Below the pieces are notes generated by a model that saw nothing but the letters and a program-made list of their open reading frames with translations, was not told the origin of the DNA and did no database searches. Of a DNA stretch of 64,000 nucleotides, positions 62,491-64,000 are shown piece after piece (position 1 is the first letter of the stretch; each line of letters begins with the position of its first letter). The stretch comes from VRUE01 sp963702575 (GTDB lineage: Bacteria; Actinomycetota; Thermoleophilia; Solirubrobacterales; 70-9). Location of the stretch: assembly GCA_963702575.1 (NCBI GenBank), contig CAVPCU010000005.1:124001-188000 (forward strand). The letters are read 5' to 3'. The position numbers and the translations under genes are program-made.

Positions 62491-63044
62491 ACGTCGTCCT
62501 CGCATCGGGATCTCCGCAGAGGCGCGAGCTGCTGGCGAAGCTGGGGGTGGAGTTTGAGGTCGTGGTTCCTGGCGTGGAGGAGCTGAGTGGGGGGGAGCCG
62601 GAGGTCGAGGTGCTGGAGAACGCTCGGATGAAGGCACGGGCGGTGGAGGCGGGCGGGATGGTGATTGCCTGCGACACCGACGTCGTCCTCGACGGCAAGG
62701 CGCTCGGGAAGCCGGCCGACGAGGCCGGGGCGCGCGAGTACCTCGACCGCATGTCGGGTCGCTCGCACGAGGTGCTGAGCGGGCTGGTCGTCCTCGACGG
62801 CGACGAGGAGCGGAGCGGGTTGGAGCGGACCACCGTGGTCTTCAAGGAGCTGGGCGAGGGCGAGAAGGAGCGCTACGTGCGGTTTGGGGAGTGGCGGGGG
62901 CGGTCGGGCGGATACGCGATTCAGACGCTCGGCTCGACCCTGGTGGAGCGGATCGAGGGGAGCGTCTCGAACGTCGTCGGCCTGCCGGTCGGCCTGCTGG
63001 CCGAGCTGGCGCCGGAGCTGCTCGAGCGCGGCTCAGCCGCGTAG
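62487..63044 (+). CDS. maf: Maf-like nucleotide pyrophosphatase
   Basis: A 185-aa protein of the Maf/Ham1 superfamily. VVLASGSPQRRELLAKLGVEFEVV is the defining N-terminal loop, DTDVVLDGKALGKP and GRSGGYAIQTLGSTLVERIEGSVSNVVGLPV are also present. Maf proteins hydrolyse dTTP, UTP or modified nucleotides, preventing their incorporation. The conserved N-terminus requires starting at CTG 62487, which overlaps the ndk stop (CTGA); the GTG at 62547 would cut the essential motif. Confidence 0.9.
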   Translation: MNVVLASGSPQRRELLAKLGVEFEVVVPGVEELSGGEPEVEVLENARMKARAVEAGGMVIACDTDVVLDGKALGKPADEAGAREYLDRMSGRSHEVLSGLVVLDGDEERSGLERTTVVFKELGEGEKERYVRFGEWRGRSGGYAIQTLGSTLVERIEGSVSNVVGLPVGLLAELAPELLERGSAA

Positions 63045-64000
63045 GGCGAGGGCCTCGTCGAGGTTGTCGAGCAGCACGTCGACGACCTCGGGGTCGAAGT
63101 GCTTGCCGCGTTCGTCAGCGATCAACCGCACCGCGTCGGCGAGCGCGAACGCCGGGCGGTAGGGGCGGTCGCTGAGCAGGGCGTCGAAGACGTCGGCGAC
63201 GGCGACGATCCGGCCTTCTAGCGGGATCTCGGTTCCGCTCAGGCCCTCGGGGTAGCCCGCGCCGTCGAAGCGCTCGTGGTGGGTGAGGGCGATCGTCGCC
63301 GCCATCCGCAGCAGGTCGCTCTGCGATCCGGCGAGGATCCGGTGGCCGGTCGTCGTGTGCGACTCCATCCGCTTGCGCTCGCTCGGCGTCAGCGCGCCGC
63401 TCTTCTGCAGCACGCTGTCGGGGGTGGCGATCTTGCCGACGTCGTGCATCGGCGCGGCGGTGCGCAGCAGCAGCACCCGCTCGCGGTCGAGCCCGAGCTT
63501 CTCCCCCAGCATGGCGGCCACCGAGGCCATCCGGTTGACGTGCCGGCCGGTCTCCAGGTCGTGCATCTCGATCGCCCGCACGAGCCGTTCGACCGTCTCC
63601 TGGCGCGAGGCGCGCAGATCGGCGATCGCCTTGTGCTGCGCCTCGATCAACTCGTGGTGCAGCGATGCGTTCCTTTCCTCGGAGCTGCCCAGCAGGGCCG
63701 CGTGGCGGGCGCGCTCGGCCAGCTCGAGCCGGTGCTGGCGGAGCGCGTTGGCGGCGGTGATCTGGAGCTGGCCGGGCCAGAAGGGCTTCACCAGATAGCC
63801 CTGCGTGCCCAGTTCGAAGGCGCGCTCGGAGATCTCCGGATCGTCGACGCCGGTGACCATCACGATCGCGATCCCGGGGTGCTCGCGGGCGATCTCCTCG
63901 ACCAGCACCAGGCCCGATGTCCCCGGCATCTGGATGTCGCAGAGCGCCAGCTCGAACGGTTCATCCGCCAGCTTCTCGCGCGCCTCCTCGACGCTGGTCG
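63033..64000 (-). CDS. Response regulator with HD-GYP domain (partial)
   Basis: The C-terminal part of a receiver-HD-GYP protein that runs past the right end. Receiver: ALCDIQMPGTSGLVLVEEIAREHPGIAIVMVTG with the phospho-acceptor Asp and the YLVKPF strand. HD-GYP: MHDVGKIATPDSVLQKSGAL, HTTTGHRIL, THHERFDGAGYPEGL and VADVFDALLSDRPYRPA. These degrade cyclic di-GMP; the motif is complete (HD, HHE, DGxGYP). Its stop overlaps the end of maf by 12 nt on the opposite strand. Confidence 0.93.
   Translation of the reverse strand, partial: TSVEEAREKLADEPFELALCDIQMPGTSGLVLVEEIAREHPGIAIVMVTGVDDPEISERAFELGTQGYLVKPFWPGQLQITAANALRQHRLELAERARHAALLGSSEERNASLHHELIEAQHKAIADLRASRQETVERLVRAIEMHDLETGRHVNRMASVAAMLGEKLGLDRERVLLLRTAAPMHDVGKIATPDSVLQKSGALTPSERKRMESHTTTGHRILAGSQSDLLRMAATIALTHHERFDGAGYPEGLSGTEIPLEGRIVAVADVFDALLSDRPYRPAFALADAVRLIADERGKHFDPEVVDVLLDNLDEALALRG

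Overview
The window is a high-GC (about 70%) chromosomal segment of a free-living actinobacterium. Gene order tig-clpP-clpX-valS-folC-ndk-maf, GTG/TTG starts in coupled operons and many start codons sitting 6-10 nt after a TANNNT hexamer (leaderless transcripts) fit Actinobacteria. Several protein families (DUF6812-like, DUF6325 plus SHOCT pair, an HTH/LAGLIDADG-like gene beside a tRNA, Cys-rich arsR partner) suggest the class Thermoleophilia (Solirubrobacterales). That placement is inference from remembered family distributions, not a search.

Layout. 1-4.2 kb: minus-strand beta-oxidation cluster (thiolase, class IV aminotransferase, acyl-CoA dehydrogenase, enoyl-CoA hydratase, start of a 3-hydroxyacyl-CoA dehydrogenase). 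4.2-9.3 kb: peroxiredoxin and a tightly overlapping minus operon (DUF1015, cobalamin adenosyltransferase, OsmC, SDR, Nudix). 9.3-14.7 kb: interrupted endonuclease-like gene next to tRNA-Pro, secreted protein, msrA, GT-C-like membrane protein, tRNA-Arg. 14.8-31.2 kb: an accessory zone with six toxin-antitoxin modules (HigBA, Xre-RES, VapBC, MntA-HepT, MazEF, a second HigBA), tRNA-His and an arsenic locus (arsR plus a Cys-rich peptide diverging from gapdh-arsJ). 31-39.6 kb: GrpB, acetyltransferases, small HTH proteins, a regulator with an internal duplication, an acylphosphatase-LigD phosphoesterase fusion, a NYN nuclease and a DEAD-box helicase. 39.7-44 kb: exported SUMF1-fold protein, beta-propeller lipoprotein and sulfatase. 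44-61 kb: PLD, cNMP-thioredoxin reductase, cupin, DUF262-HNH, carbonic anhydrase, GH15, CtaG, then the protein-quality-control and translation cluster tig, clpP, clpX, valS, folC. 61-64 kb: zinc-ribbon protein, ndk, maf, HD-GYP response regulator.

Two large-scale features stand out. (1) Almost every gene between about 44.69 and 61.03 kb is broken by one or more small indels, including clpX, clpP, tig, valS and folC, whereas the first 44 kb is nearly clean. This looks like a stretch of poor consensus rather than biology. (2) Palindromes are abundant: a 36-nt dispersed palindrome in four copies (22.3, 48.2, 52.7, 57.4 kb), and four long unique inverted repeats with 16-23 bp perfect arms (2.9, 54.7, 57.3, 61.0 kb), all at gene boundaries or gene ends.
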